DNA of 64,000 bases from Oscillospiraceae bacterium. Lineage in GTDB: Bacteria; Bacillota; Clostridia; Oscillospirales; Oscillospiraceae. Below are positions 1-9,400 of this stretch, one piece after another; within the stretch, counting starts at the first letter, position 1; every line of letters starts with the position of its first letter. The stretch lies in assembly GCA_916988195.3 (NCBI GenBank), contig CAKASQ030000012.1, positions 1 through 64,000 on the forward strand, written 5' to 3'. Under the pieces are notes generated by a model. The model ran no database searches and was not told the DNA's origin. It saw only the letters and a program-made list of their open reading frames with translations. A program made the position numbers and the translations under genes.

Positions 1-213
1 ATCTGACCGACTTTCAGATAGTCACGACCCATGCGGCTCATGTCCTTGATACACAGATACTCCACATTCCCGGCTTCAACCTCTTTCATCATTGCTAAAA
101 ATCCGGGACGGTCAAAGCAGGTGCCGCTAATGCCATCGTCCGTGAAATGGACAAGGTTTGTAAAGCCCTGCCGTGCGGCGAACTCCTCCAACATTGCCTT
201 TTGAGATGGAATT
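1..213 (-). pseudogene. Serine recombinase remnant, N-terminal domain, broken 5' end
   Basis: The minus strand encodes part of a resolvase-type catalytic domain with the ISG-x-x-F/Y-x-RPG-type block and the KDMSRMGRDYLKVGQ motif. These match the equivalent part of the intact large serine recombinase at 10063-12144. The reading frame begins at about 213 with residues QKAMLEEFAARQGF; upstream of this a stop codon and small insertions/deletions break the expected start. Degenerate similarity to a recombinase N-terminus (an ALY-like start and an NSIS motif in other frames) seems to continue to about 285. The gene runs out of the window on the left, so its C-terminal state is unknown. It is probably a non-functional relic. 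Confidence 0.7.
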
Positions 214-335
214 TGTCAAGGGGCTTTTCTGCAAAACACAATGTTTCTGAAAATAGCGTTCAAAATATATGCAGAGCCGTTAGTCCGCAAAGGATGCGAA
301 TTATCGGCTCAATGGTTTTCTTTTATTTGTAATCA

Positions 336-698
336 TTACTTTTCCAATTCCAGATATTCTTGTCCCATGAAGAAGATTTTCAATTCGTTTTGATCTACTT
401 CTATCTCAAATTCTACACTACTATTTCCCTGTGTAACACAGATTATATCCGAGTAAGAAAAACTATAATATGCGTCACCGCAGGATAGACCCGAATCGGG
501 CATATCTTTACTCACAGCAAGTTCCCCGTTTTCTTGAAAGGTAAATATCTCCTCAGCATTTGCATCCTTCCATGTGCCAATAATATCTTTTTCGTTCTGA
601 ATGCGATTTACTTTACCAACACATACAATGGCAAGTATAACTGCACCAACAGTCAAAGCAATGCCTGCAACTCTCTTTACCAGTTTCTTTTTACGCAA
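336..698 (-). CDS. Small membrane-anchored extracellular protein, last gene of ABC operon
   Basis: The 120-residue protein has a Lys/Arg-rich start and one hydrophobic segment at about residues 10-28, typical of an uncleaved anchor or signal sequence. It is followed by a polar domain with GTWKDANAEEIFTFQENGEL, which resembles the strand-rich start of small lipocalin-like domains in Firmicutes. There is no lipobox cysteine. It lies 42 bp downstream of the ABC permease on the same strand, so it is probably co-transcribed and may act outside the cell with the transporter. I do not recognise a named family. An inverted repeat (GAGCCG/CGGCTC, about 272-309) lies just past its stop codon. Confidence 0.7.
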   Translation of the reverse strand: MRKKKLVKRVAGIALTVGAVILAIVCVGKVNRIQNEKDIIGTWKDANAEEIFTFQENGELAVSKDMPDSGLSCGDAYYSFSYSDIICVTQGNSSVEFEIEVDQNELKIFFMGQEYLELEK

Positions 699-740
699 TT
701 TCTATTACCTCTGTTTCAGTTGCTTTGTTAGATTGAATGA

Positions 741-3245
741 TTACATATTGCTCAATTTCAGTTCCTCTACAATTTCCACCTTTGATACGCTTCTAACAGC
801 AAACAGCATAGCGATACATACCATAGCGCCGACAGCCATAACTGCAAGAGCATAAATACCGCCGTTCATATAAAAAGCAAATGGTGTCATACCCGACGAT
901 ATGAAGTAGTAGATAGCACAATGAATCAAAAAGCTCACAGGCAACGCAAGAACCAATGCTTTTACGCCGTACAAAACAGCTTCGAGCAATAGCGTACATT
1001 TTAATCCTTTGGCAGTCATACCAACAGAACGCAGAACAGCAAATTCGCTTCTTCTCAAATGAATCGTATTCGAGATAGTGTTACAAACATTCAAGCTGAT
1101 AATAACCGTCATCAGGATCGAGAACAGGCAGATTACCAGTTTTGCAATCGTATATACCTGTCTGGAATTATTCGTTGCGGCTGCAATGTCCACAGTTTGC
1201 GGAAATCCTCTGTCAGCCAGACATTCCATTGCTTCTTTATGCTGTGCTGTCTGTATTCTCATTTCCACATAGGCGTTATCATCTATCAGCAAGTTAAAAT
1301 AACTTAAAGGCACGATGAGGACAGCTCGATCTCTCACAAACATGGATTGGATATTTGCATTTTCTTCTGAAACGATTTCTTCCACGATAATCGGCAAGGC
1401 ATCCTCGGATGCCCCCAGCGGAATGATTTCTGTTCCCGGTTCAATAAGAAACGGTGAGCCTGCAATTACCCGATTTTGTGCCGAATTATAGTATCCCATA
1501 GTCTGATTGAGCAAAATTCCATGATTGAAATTTGTCACATCCAGACTGAATCCATTTTCATCGCAAAAAGAGACAAAATGTTCTTCGTCCAATCCTACGA
1601 CATATACCTCTGCTTTCGTACCATTGATAAAATATCCTTGCATATCAGGATTGATTTGTTCCTGCGAAAATTCAGCGGTCATATATCGCTGAAAAGAATA
1701 GGAAACATCCGCAGTGATATTTTCATCCGATAATGCCCCGATTGCGACAGGAATATCTTTGTATTGAATCATCGAAATCACATCAGTATAACAGGAACCG
1801 TCCTCCTTCATATCCAAGGATGTCTGATAAAGCATAAAATCAGAGAAACTATATAAGGAAAGGGCAATTACCACCGACAAGAAAATAGAGCCGGTAATCG
1901 CTCGGAAGCGTTTTGGATTACGCTTAATATTTTTTGCTGCTAACGAACCATAAATGCCAAAAACCAAAGAAACGATTTTTCCGTCACGGAATTTCTTTCT
2001 TGATACCGCATTGTTAGACTGGCGGATCGCTTCAATAACTGTAATTTTAGCTGCTTGCTTCACAGGCTTTCTACTTCCGAAGTACAAAGAAGCAATGCCG
2101 GATAATCCGCTGACGAGCAGGATCAATCCGTTTACCTTCAAGGACAGTTCTACGATGCCAAAAGTGAATGTTTCTCCAAAAGCTGCCCTGACCACACTTA
2201 ATAACAGAGCAGATAGCAGGATACCAACAACCAATCCAAAGGGTATGCTCACCACTCCCAAAAGGAAGGCTTCTAAATATACGCTAAGGCGTTTTTGCCC
2301 TTTTGTGGCTCCAATACTGGATAGCATTCCCATCTGCTTAATTCGTTCCTGTAAGGAAATGGAGAGGGCGTTGCTGATCATTGAAGCAGATGCAGCCATC
2401 AAAAGACAAACGACCATGACCACCAAAGCAATCAGTTTTGCAGCTCCTTTACCCCCGGTAATTCCATGATAGACTAACAATTCCGAATGAAACTTTGCTA
2501 CATGACTGTCTACTGCCGCAGCCACTTCTTCGGCTTCTGTATAGATCGAATTGGATAAATTCTTTGCCTTGACATACGCAGCAAAATCGGATGCCGTTTT
2601 GTCAACACCTGCAAAGGCATTATAGTTTGCTGCGATTTTTGAGTCATTCACATCTGACAGAATACCAACAACTACATACGCTTTCTCTTTTGTTGGAACG
2701 AAGCTTTCTTCTTCGCCCCTATAATTTGTCAGCCCGGAAAGCTGGGCATTATATTCATCCCAAATTCTTGAACCAAGAGTTAAAGAAATCGTATCTCCAA
2801 TCTCTGTATTCATGTTGTTTTTCTTCAAAAAAGATTCTGAAATAACAATCTCATTTTCATCTTGCGGGAAACGCCCTGCAAGCAAATACTGATTTAACGA
2901 AAATCTTTGGGTAAAGTTCTCGTCAATCTCGCCAACGGAGAGCATTGTACTGTTGGATTTCTCCCCGTAAAAACTGTTTCCGGCAAAGCGGAGAAGCGAA
3001 ACTTCGCCTACATTGTTTTGACTATATAGCTCTTGAACCTGCTCCCAAGTCAAATCCTCCATGTAGTAGTCATAATCGCCACCATACACTTTTTCTTTCT
3101 CTTTCAAAAAATCAACCAACGACCATCCCCCACAGAGAATAGCGGTTATCATACTGATTGACAAAAGAATGGTTAAAAGTGTGAGTAGGGTACGCTTTTT
3201 ATTCGACAACAGATTCCTGAGTGTAAGCATGAAAATCATATTCAT
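741..3245 (-). CDS. ABC transporter permease with two FtsX domains
   Basis: The 834-residue membrane protein has a first transmembrane helix at about residues 18-40, a large extracytoplasmic domain to about 265, three helices ending near 400, then a second half with the same plan (helix, large external domain, three helices at the C-terminus). This is the duplicated FtsX/MacB_PCD layout of Gram-positive antimicrobial-peptide or lipid exporters. Its start ATG overlaps the stop of the ATPase gene by one base (TGATG), giving translational coupling. The adjacent two-component system suggests induction by a cell-envelope stress or peptide. The substrate cannot be told from sequence. Confidence 0.9.
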   Translation of the reverse strand: MNMIFMLTLRNLLSNKKRTLLTLLTILLSISMITAILCGGWSLVDFLKEKEKVYGGDYDYYMEDLTWEQVQELYSQNNVGEVSLLRFAGNSFYGEKSNSTMLSVGEIDENFTQRFSLNQYLLAGRFPQDENEIVISESFLKKNNMNTEIGDTISLTLGSRIWDEYNAQLSGLTNYRGEEESFVPTKEKAYVVVGILSDVNDSKIAANYNAFAGVDKTASDFAAYVKAKNLSNSIYTEAEEVAAAVDSHVAKFHSELLVYHGITGGKGAAKLIALVVMVVCLLMAASASMISNALSISLQERIKQMGMLSSIGATKGQKRLSVYLEAFLLGVVSIPFGLVVGILLSALLLSVVRAAFGETFTFGIVELSLKVNGLILLVSGLSGIASLYFGSRKPVKQAAKITVIEAIRQSNNAVSRKKFRDGKIVSLVFGIYGSLAAKNIKRNPKRFRAITGSIFLSVVIALSLYSFSDFMLYQTSLDMKEDGSCYTDVISMIQYKDIPVAIGALSDENITADVSYSFQRYMTAEFSQEQINPDMQGYFINGTKAEVYVVGLDEEHFVSFCDENGFSLDVTNFNHGILLNQTMGYYNSAQNRVIAGSPFLIEPGTEIIPLGASEDALPIIVEEIVSEENANIQSMFVRDRAVLIVPLSYFNLLIDDNAYVEMRIQTAQHKEAMECLADRGFPQTVDIAAATNNSRQVYTIAKLVICLFSILMTVIISLNVCNTISNTIHLRRSEFAVLRSVGMTAKGLKCTLLLEAVLYGVKALVLALPVSFLIHCAIYYFISSGMTPFAFYMNGGIYALAVMAVGAMVCIAMLFAVRSVSKVEIVEELKLSNM

Positions 3246-3925
3246 CAGCGTATCACCTCATCCCTCACAAGTCTGCCATCCTGAATTTCCAGAATACGGT
3301 CTGCCTGCATTGCGATTTCACGGTCATGGGTAATCAGGATCATTGTCTGGCGATAGACTTCATTGGATTCACGCAGAAGTTTCATAATATCCCTTGTGTT
3401 CTCCGTGTCCAGATTTCCCGTTGGCTCATCCGCAAGGATAATCGCAGGTGCGTTAATCAACGCTCGTCCGATTGCCACTCTTTGTTGTTGACCGCCGGAT
3501 AACTGACTTGGCAGGTGCTTTCTACGCTTTACCAGTTTGAGTGTGGATAGCAGTTCTTTCAAACGCTCCTGATTGATTTTACGCCCATCCAATCGAATCG
3601 GCAGCGTGATATTTTCCTCGACAGTCAAAACCGGGATCAGATTATAAAACTGATAGACAAGCCCAACCTGCCTTCTTCTGAATACAGCCAATTCATCTTC
3701 ATTTTGCTCATAAACATCCTGTCCATCCACAAATACTTTTCCCGAAGTCGGTCTGTCAACACCACCTAAAATGTGCAACAGGGTAGACTTGCCAGACCCA
3801 GATGCTCCAATGATTGCAACAAACTCTCCTTTATCGACGGAAAAAGAAACATCTGACAAAGCATGGACAGGAGCATTGTCCATTTCATAGGTTTTGCAGA
3901 TATTCTCTACTCTTAATATCTCCAT
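3245..3925 (-). CDS. ABC transporter ATP-binding protein (MacB/LolD type)
   Basis: The protein has a Walker A motif GASGSGKSTLLHILGG, the Q-loop region, the signature LSGGQQQRVAIGRAL, Walker B IILADEPTGNLD and a switch histidine in ITHD, in the order of the MacB/LolD/BceA subfamily. I chose the ATG at 3925 (MEILRVENICKTY) because GGAGGA lies seven bases upstream; an in-frame upstream start at 3952 has no such site. The 226-residue length fits the family. It powers the FtsX permease encoded immediately downstream and lies about 100 bp after the histidine kinase gene, within the same apparent operon. Confidence 0.93.
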   Translation of the reverse strand: MEILRVENICKTYEMDNAPVHALSDVSFSVDKGEFVAIIGASGSGKSTLLHILGGVDRPTSGKVFVDGQDVYEQNEDELAVFRRRQVGLVYQFYNLIPVLTVEENITLPIRLDGRKINQERLKELLSTLKLVKRRKHLPSQLSGGQQQRVAIGRALINAPAIILADEPTGNLDTENTRDIMKLLRESNEVYRQTMILITHDREIAMQADRILEIQDGRLVRDEVIR

Positions 3926-4025
3926 AAAAAGTTCCTCCATATATTTTTGCAATTCAGTATAGCAAAGCCAAGTGACTGCTTCATTACTTTTTCATTACAA
4001 AAATGTCACTTAAAAAGGGGCTGCA

Positions 4026-5033
4026 TTAAGCAGTCCCCCGATAAAAGCAGATTTCAAATTTTGCACCGCCTGACTCCCGATTTTTCGCTTGGATGACACC
4101 ACCCTGATTGACAATGATCGTCTTTGCCAGAGCCAACCCCAAACCGGCATTACCGATTGTAGAGCCACTTCCTTGATAAAATCGGTCAAATAAATGGGGG
4201 ATGTCTTTTTCCTGAAAACCTGTTCCGCTATCCTCTATAATGATCTGTGTCAAAAGAGGTCTTTCTATTGCCTTGATTTCGATAGTGCTGCCCTCTGGTG
4301 AATGTTCGATACAGTTTTTGATTACATTCCCCAAGGCTTCAGCAGTCCAATCAGTATCAAGAGATAGTTTTAATTCTGCCGGAATCACTTGCGTGATTGT
4401 CTGCATTTTTAATTCTGCCGCAATCTCCAGAGGACGAATTGCTTTTTCTACCACATCTTTTAAGTATACCGCCTGTGGCTTTAGAGTAATCGTTCCTGCA
4501 TCCAGCTTGGATATTTTCAGAAGTGTGGCTATCAGCCACTCCATTCTTGATAAGAGCATAGTCTGTTCGCGGATCAGCTCATACCTTTCTTCGTCAGTCA
4601 GTTCCTCATTACACAGAGAAGCATTTAAGATATTCAGCGATGTCAAAGGTGTTTTTAATTGATGTGAAATATCGGCTAAAGCATTTGCCAAATTACCTTT
4701 CTCCATTTTCAGAGCTTCTGCCTGTTCAATAAGCCGTCTTGTCATCTTGGATATTTCATCATGTAAAACAGATAACTCACCTTCTTGAAACTGCCCAAAA
4801 GAAATTTTTTCATCTCCATGTAACAGCCTATCAATATGCAAACTAAAATCAGCAATTTTCTTGTATCTCTGATATGTGAAAAAGAGGGAAACTGCACTGG
4901 ATGAAATGATAGCCGACAGAACAATCCACACAGCTTTGCTATCAACGATAATGCCAATGCCGCCCCAAAATAGAATAAGAATACTGCTGACAACAATTTG
5001 CCTTTTAACTTCTTTATTTCTGATAAAGTCCAT
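4026..5033 (-). CDS. Sensor histidine kinase with short two-helix sensor
   Basis: Two hydrophobic helices at about residues 12-31 and 34-52 are separated by only a few residues, so there is almost no external sensor domain. Such kinases usually sense within the membrane or through a partner ABC transporter. The HisKA box is DISHQLKTPLTSLNIL (phosphorylated His near residue 124), followed by an N-box (NVIKNCIEHSPEG) and G boxes (DSGTGFQEKDIPHLFDRFYQG, GLGLALAK). The ATG at 5033 follows the regulator stop by one base (TGATATG) with GGTGGG upstream, indicating coupling. Its target is the response regulator encoded just before it. Confidence 0.93.
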   Translation of the reverse strand: MDFIRNKEVKRQIVVSSILILFWGGIGIIVDSKAVWIVLSAIISSSAVSLFFTYQRYKKIADFSLHIDRLLHGDEKISFGQFQEGELSVLHDEISKMTRRLIEQAEALKMEKGNLANALADISHQLKTPLTSLNILNASLCNEELTDEERYELIREQTMLLSRMEWLIATLLKISKLDAGTITLKPQAVYLKDVVEKAIRPLEIAAELKMQTITQVIPAELKLSLDTDWTAEALGNVIKNCIEHSPEGSTIEIKAIERPLLTQIIIEDSGTGFQEKDIPHLFDRFYQGSGSTIGNAGLGLALAKTIIVNQGGVIQAKNRESGGAKFEICFYRGTA

Positions 5034-5034
5034 A

Positions 5035-5703
5035 TCAACCCACCTTATAGCCAAGCCCACGAACGGTAATTATGATTTCCGGCTCCTGCGGATTGGTTTC
5101 AATTTTGTCACGTAGCCTTTTCATATAGACAGTCAATGTATTATCATTGATAAACTCCCCAGTAGTGTCCCATAAAAGCTCCAACAATCTTCTGCGAGAA
5201 AGGACAATACCTTTGTTACGCAAAAAGACTAACAGCAACTTATATTCCATAGCAGACAACAAAATCTCTTTCCCATTCTTTGATACGGTTGCTTGATTTG
5301 TGTCCACAACTAAGTCGAGGTAACTGATAATGTTTTGTGTGTTCTTAGTTCTCCTTAATACGCTGTTGATCCTTGAAAGCAGTTCTCTTGGTCTGAACGG
5401 TTTGCTGATATAATCGTCAGCCCCCATATCTAACCCAGCCACAACACTATATTCATCATCAGAAGCCGTTAAGAAAATAACTGGCATAGTTCCTCTTTCT
5501 TTAATTGCAGAACAAACAGAAAAACCATTTCCGTTTGATAATTGAATGTCCACCAAGGCTATATCGTATTGGTCGCTATCCAATTTTTCTATTGCTTCTT
5601 TTTGACCGGGAGCATTTTCGATTTTGAACCCTTCATTTCCTAAATAGTCTGATAATGAGGATACGATACTTTGGTCATCCTCCACTAATAACAATTTACT
5701 CAT
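5035..5703 (-). CDS. OmpR/PhoB-family response regulator
   Basis: Residues 1-120 form a receiver domain with the acidic pair EDD, phospho-acceptor Asp52 in ALVDIQLSNG, a T/S at FLTAS and Lys in SKPFRPREL. Residues 130-222 form the winged-helix DNA-binding domain, ending RGLGYKVG. The start ATG at 5703 has AAGGAG upstream and overlaps the preceding small gene by four bases (ATGA). It probably controls its own operon, which contains the kinase, ABC ATPase, permease and a small exported protein. Confidence 0.94.
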   Translation of the reverse strand: MSKLLLVEDDQSIVSSLSDYLGNEGFKIENAPGQKEAIEKLDSDQYDIALVDIQLSNGNGFSVCSAIKERGTMPVIFLTASDDEYSVVAGLDMGADDYISKPFRPRELLSRINSVLRRTKNTQNIISYLDLVVDTNQATVSKNGKEILLSAMEYKLLLVFLRNKGIVLSRRRLLELLWDTTGEFINDNTLTVYMKRLRDKIETNPQEPEIIITVRGLGYKVG

Positions 5704-5912
5704 CGTGTGTTCTCCTTGTTGTCAGCTATAAATTCATTTTTATTTTGTTTATATCTTCCATCAGCCGGCTTTTGGGCATCTTGGGGAATTAGCCATGCAC
5801 GAGGTAGCCGAACAATTCCATCAATGCGATTCTCCTCACACAGCTTTTGAACACGACGCACCGATATTCCCCAAAGTTTAGCCGCATCCTGTACTGTCAT
5901 GTATTCAAACAT
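5700..5912 (-). CDS. Small helix-turn-helix (excisionase/MerR-like) protein
   Basis: The 70-residue protein starts MFEYMTVQDAAKLWGISVRR, a winged helix-turn-helix of the kind found in excisionases and short MerR-like regulators. A Lys-rich tail follows. GGAGGT lies before the ATG at 5912, and the gene overlaps the response-regulator start by four bases, making it the first gene of the two-component/ABC operon. It could be a regulator of the operon or an accessory DNA-binding protein inherited with the mobile island. Its function is unknown. Confidence 0.8.
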   Translation of the reverse strand: MFEYMTVQDAAKLWGISVRRVQKLCEENRIDGIVRLPRAWLIPQDAQKPADGRYKQNKNEFIADNKENTR

Positions 5913-5942
5913 AGTTTACCTCCGCATCAAATAGTTATATAT

Positions 5943-5971
5943 ATTATATACGCACAAACGAACAATATCAA
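5943..5971 (-). promoter_or_regulatory. Sigma-A-type promoter of the HTH/two-component/ABC operon
   Basis: On the minus strand TTGATA and TATAAT are separated by 17 bases, with the -10 box about 30 bases before the first start codon at 5912. It is the only strong promoter-like sequence ahead of the five-to-six-gene operon. Confidence 0.75.
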
Positions 5972-6313
5972 TGGGCTGTTTGTAAACACTTAAACACTAA
6001 CTGTGTACGAATTAACTCGGCGCTAACAATTTCCGTCATCCTGTTTCGGATATTATTTATTTTTCCACCCAACCCATTCTGTCCGGGCAGCTACCTTTAA
6101 TTTTTTGTTACGCCTCCTCTGCTGCGAGCAACTCTACCAAAACCGAAGGACCATATTTTCAGACTGCCGAGCGACCTCGACTGGTGCCAAACGATTTTGC
6201 TGAGGCGATAGAAAATAGAATTGCAATGTACTATAATAAAGGTGTGAAATTTTCCCTCGCTTCTGTAAGATTGTCCGCCAGATCCATAGTACATAGGTGA
6301 GGAGGTGGATACC
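5972..6313. other. Intergenic region between divergent operons
   Basis: This stretch of about 340 bases is A+T-rich and has no convincing gene; a minus-strand reading frame in it has no ribosome-binding site and only runs antisense into the sigma-factor gene. A TATAAT at 6232-6237 could serve the sigma-factor gene, but no good -35 box lies at the right distance, so an unusual or activator-dependent promoter is possible. Confidence 0.5.
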
Positions 6314-6874
6314 TTGTTAGAGGATGTGAAGATCATTGAACTGTTCTTTGCTCGTACTGAGCAGGCAATAGCTGAACTTGCTGCAAAATACGGTTCAACT
6401 TGCAAAAGAATTGCAAACAACATTTTGAAATGCGAACCCGACGCAGAAGAATGTGTAAATGATACATACCTTGCTGCGTGGAATGCAATTCCTCCAGAAA
6501 GACCTGACCCACTCAGAACCTATATTTTTCGTATTACCCGCAATATCGCTACCGCAAAATACCACGCAAATACTGCACTAAAGCGAAACAGTTACTATGA
6601 TGTTGCACTTGATGAGTTGGAAGAGTGCCTAACTTCTGCATCTACTATTGAACAGGAAGTGGATGCAAAGGAGCTGTCACAGGAAATTGATCGTTTCCTT
6701 GACAGCTTGGATCAGGAAAGCAGGGTTATGTTTGTAGCAAGGTATTGGTACTCAGATAGCATTACAGAAATTGCAAAGAGGCTTCGTACAACAAATAACA
6801 ATGTGTCTGTTCGCCTTTCCCGAATCAGAAGCAAACTTAAAAATCATTTACAGAAAGCGGGGTATGATTTATGA
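6314..6874 (+). CDS. RNA polymerase sigma factor, sigma-70/ECF-like
   Basis: The protein has a sigma region 2 around ECVNDTYLAAWNAIPPERPD and FRITRNIATAKY, and a C-terminal region 4 helix-turn-helix (DSITEIAKRLRTTNNNVSVR) followed by RIRSKLKNHL. There is no region 1 or 3, as in short sigma factors. I place the start at the TTG at 6314 because GAGGAGGTGG lies five bases before it; the in-frame GTG at 6305 lies inside that site. It overlaps the next gene by four bases (ATGA), the usual arrangement of a sigma factor with its membrane-bound regulator. The genes it controls are unknown. Confidence 0.88.
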   Translation: MLEDVKIIELFFARTEQAIAELAAKYGSTCKRIANNILKCEPDAEECVNDTYLAAWNAIPPERPDPLRTYIFRITRNIATAKYHANTALKRNSYYDVALDELEECLTSASTIEQEVDAKELSQEIDRFLDSLDQESRVMFVARYWYSDSITEIAKRLRTTNNNVSVRLSRIRSKLKNHLQKAGYDL

Positions 6875-7539
6875 CACGAAAGAACATCTCTGACGCCGTT
6901 GGTGGCATTGGTAGCCGTCATATCGAAGAAACGGCGAGTTATCAGGCAAAGAAACAAAAAAGCATTTGGCTGAAATTTGGGGCAATTGCTGCGTGTCTCT
7001 GTCTAATCGTGGTGGGAGTGTTTAGTATGGGATTATTCGGCAAAAGTACAGAAACAGCTACATTAGGTGATGGAACTACCATATCTTTCACTAAAGCAGA
7101 TACGGTAGCCTCTGCTCTGAGTTTGAACTTGCAAGCACGAGCATTGACCAAAGATGAGGTTCAGACTATTTTCGGTGATCTTCCGATTTCCGGAGATGCC
7201 CTCTTTACCTTGGACGATGTAGCATTTGTTGGCTTTGATGGTCATTACAGCGATATGAAATTTGTTGTTTCGCTGTCTGGGAACAATCTTATGGATACTA
7301 CCGTAATTGGCAAGGGAAATGTATCTATGGTTGGAGATACGCCAGTTAAAGCTGGCTACTTCGTTACAAATGCAAACAGCGAAGGAATTAAGACTGTGAT
7401 CTATTACGCCTATATCACATTTGATAACTATTCCATCTATATCGAAAATGCAGGCGGAGAAAGTGAAAGAGAGGCTGTTCGAGCGGAACTGATGGCAGCA
7501 CTTGATAAGTTGTTGGAAAACTCTTTTGATTTTAAGTGA
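6871..7539 (+). CDS. Single-pass membrane protein, probable anti-sigma partner
   Basis: The 222-residue protein has a cytoplasmic N-terminus of about 35 residues, one transmembrane helix (WLKFGAIAACLCLIVVGVFS, about residues 32-51) and an extracytoplasmic domain of about 165 residues. Translational overlap with the upstream sigma-factor gene and the topology suggest an anti-sigma regulator that releases the sigma factor on an external signal. The N-terminus has no recognisable zinc-binding anti-sigma motif, so the role rests on context only. Confidence 0.7.
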   Translation: MTRKNISDAVGGIGSRHIEETASYQAKKQKSIWLKFGAIAACLCLIVVGVFSMGLFGKSTETATLGDGTTISFTKADTVASALSLNLQARALTKDEVQTIFGDLPISGDALFTLDDVAFVGFDGHYSDMKFVVSLSGNNLMDTTVIGKGNVSMVGDTPVKAGYFVTNANSEGIKTVIYYAYITFDNYSIYIENAGGESEREAVRAELMAALDKLLENSFDFK

Positions 7540-7560
7540 TAGAATTCGATTAAATATTGC

Positions 7561-7598
7561 AAGCACCGGTATGGAAAACCCATACCGGTGCTTATTTT
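7561..7598 (+). terminator. Rho-independent terminator of the sigma-factor operon
   Basis: A 14-bp perfect stem (AAGCACCGGTATGG and its complement, 7561-7574 with 7580-7593) with a five-base loop is followed by TATTTTA. It lies 22 bases after the stop codon of the membrane-protein gene. Confidence 0.9.
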
Positions 7599-7672
7599 AC
7601 GCTTGACGTATAGGGATTATCTCCATCCCCCTATGTCACAGACTTCACCTGAAGTTTCAACCTCCAGCACTT

Positions 7673-9370
7673 TTAACGTTCCATATCTCTGTTTTTCATC
7701 TTACGCTCAAGCCGCTCCGATCGCCGCCTTTGCCGCAGTTCTCGATCCATTGTCTTTTCCTGTGCATATTCGTCAAGATAGCCAGACACATCCCGTAGGC
7801 CACTCTCCATCAACCACCAACTGAACTTGTCGCCATAAGCCGCTTCAATGCGTTGGGCTGCTGCTTTCTCTCTGTCAGGTCGAAGTGCCTTCCGCTCCAG
7901 ATAAAGCTGCAAGGAATCAAAGCCGGAAGCTTGCTCTTTCAGCTCGGCATACTCAGACAATGCAGCCTCCAGCTCTCCGGCATACTTATTCTCCTGCGCC
8001 TCAAGCCGTTTGAGATTATCTTCATAGCGGTCAATCTGGCGCTGGAAGATATCGCTTGTGGCGTCCTCTGGGTATTCCAGAGAATGAAGCAGCATAGCCT
8101 TTTCGCTTTTTAGCTCCTCTAACTTTTCCGTCAACTCGGCTATTTTGGAGGCAAGCTCACGGTGCCTGACAAAGTGGATCGCAGGAAGGGATTTCTTTTC
8201 AGCCAGTAGGGACTTCCGTTCTTTGGTTGTTTCCTTTATCTGCTGCACAAGGGAGCGGTACTGTGCCAGATTTGGCTTCAGAATATTCAAGGCACCGGTC
8301 ATCTGTTTCTTGCTGCTGCGGATATGCCCTAACTGATAGCAGAAGATCAGCATATTTTCCCGCAGCTTTTCCAACGCTTCTGCAATAGCGGGCAGCGTGT
8401 TCTTCACCGCCTCCGTAATTTTCTTGAACTGCGCCTTCAGTTCCCGCAGGAGCCTGTTGTCCGCCTTGATCTGACGGTTGAGTTCGCACCTGTCGGACAC
8501 GATACCTTTCTGTTCCAAAGCACGGGCAATCACGCCCTCGTGGATGGTGGGCTGCTCGTCAATGCCTCGCTCGACAAAGCTGCGGTGGTCGATGCGCTCC
8601 TCATGACCGTATCGCTCCAAATATTTGTTTGTCACATCTGCCCATGCTTTGCGCCAGATAAGGAGCTGTTCCTCGCTGTTCCAGCGTTCAGAAATGGGAT
8701 TCTGTCTCCCGTATTTGGTGCTTTTGGGATACTTGCTGGCACGCTCATATCCATGTTCCTCAGCTGCGGATGGTGTCATATACACTTTCTTCCTGCCTAC
8801 CTTGTACTGGTACTGTTTCTCCCATCCGTCAGCCTGTGCAGCCTTAAACTCGGCAGCGGTAAAGCCCCGTTCCTCACCGTCACGGCTGCAGAGATATTCC
8901 TTCTCCGTTTTGTATTGCCATTTGCCGCTTTCATCAAGCGGGCGCACCGTCAAGAGAATGTGGGCATGTGGATTATGACCCGGTGGATCAGGATCGTGGA
9001 TTGCCAGATCGGCGCACATCCCGTCTGCGACAAATTGGTTTTGTACGAAGTCCGTCAACAGCGTCTGCCATTGCTCTAGGGACAACTCTATGGGCAGGGC
9101 TACCACAAACTCACGGGCTAAGCGGCTGTCCTTGGTTTTCTCGTTTTCCTCCACGGCGTTCCAGAGAACCTCTCGGTCTTGCCATGCGGGTGGGGCCATG
9201 TCCGGCAGGAATACCTCCTGCCACACAAGCCCCTGCTTTCGGGTGTAATCGTGCTGTACTCCGTCATAGTCATTGAGGATGTGGGAGCAGCTGAGATAAG
9301 CGGAGGCTGCACAGGCGGAGCGTCCGGCTCCCCGGCTGACCACCTTTGCCTCCAAGTGGTAAATTGCCAT
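7673..9370 (-). CDS. mobL: MobA/MobL-family relaxase (MobQ type)
   Basis: The 565-residue protein begins MAIYHLEAKVVSRGAGRSAC, typical of MobA/MobL nickases, and has the metal-binding histidine triad region HNPHAHILLT near residue 130. The first 250 residues form the relaxase domain; the rest is charged and coiled-coil-rich (about 300-540). It should nick the origin of transfer during conjugative mobilization and remain bound to the DNA. An oriT-like site with an IncQ/MobQ-type nick sequence lies about 310 bases upstream at 9681-9719, which supports this. No coupling protein or secretion genes are encoded here, so it would depend on a helper element. Confidence 0.92.
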   Translation of the reverse strand: MAIYHLEAKVVSRGAGRSACAASAYLSCSHILNDYDGVQHDYTRKQGLVWQEVFLPDMAPPAWQDREVLWNAVEENEKTKDSRLAREFVVALPIELSLEQWQTLLTDFVQNQFVADGMCADLAIHDPDPPGHNPHAHILLTVRPLDESGKWQYKTEKEYLCSRDGEERGFTAAEFKAAQADGWEKQYQYKVGRKKVYMTPSAAEEHGYERASKYPKSTKYGRQNPISERWNSEEQLLIWRKAWADVTNKYLERYGHEERIDHRSFVERGIDEQPTIHEGVIARALEQKGIVSDRCELNRQIKADNRLLRELKAQFKKITEAVKNTLPAIAEALEKLRENMLIFCYQLGHIRSSKKQMTGALNILKPNLAQYRSLVQQIKETTKERKSLLAEKKSLPAIHFVRHRELASKIAELTEKLEELKSEKAMLLHSLEYPEDATSDIFQRQIDRYEDNLKRLEAQENKYAGELEAALSEYAELKEQASGFDSLQLYLERKALRPDREKAAAQRIEAAYGDKFSWWLMESGLRDVSGYLDEYAQEKTMDRELRQRRRSERLERKMKNRDMER

Positions 9371-9400
9371 TTGCGTTCACCTCGATTCGTATTTTGTGAG

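Noticed and set aside
213-335. Clean transposon insertion point inside the recombinase remnant
   Set aside because: Sequence upstream still resembles a decayed recombinase N-terminus with small indels, so gradual decay explains it better than a sharp junction.
6097-6423. 108-codon minus-strand frame before the sigma-factor gene
   Set aside because: No start signal, and it overlaps the sigma-factor coding region in antisense.
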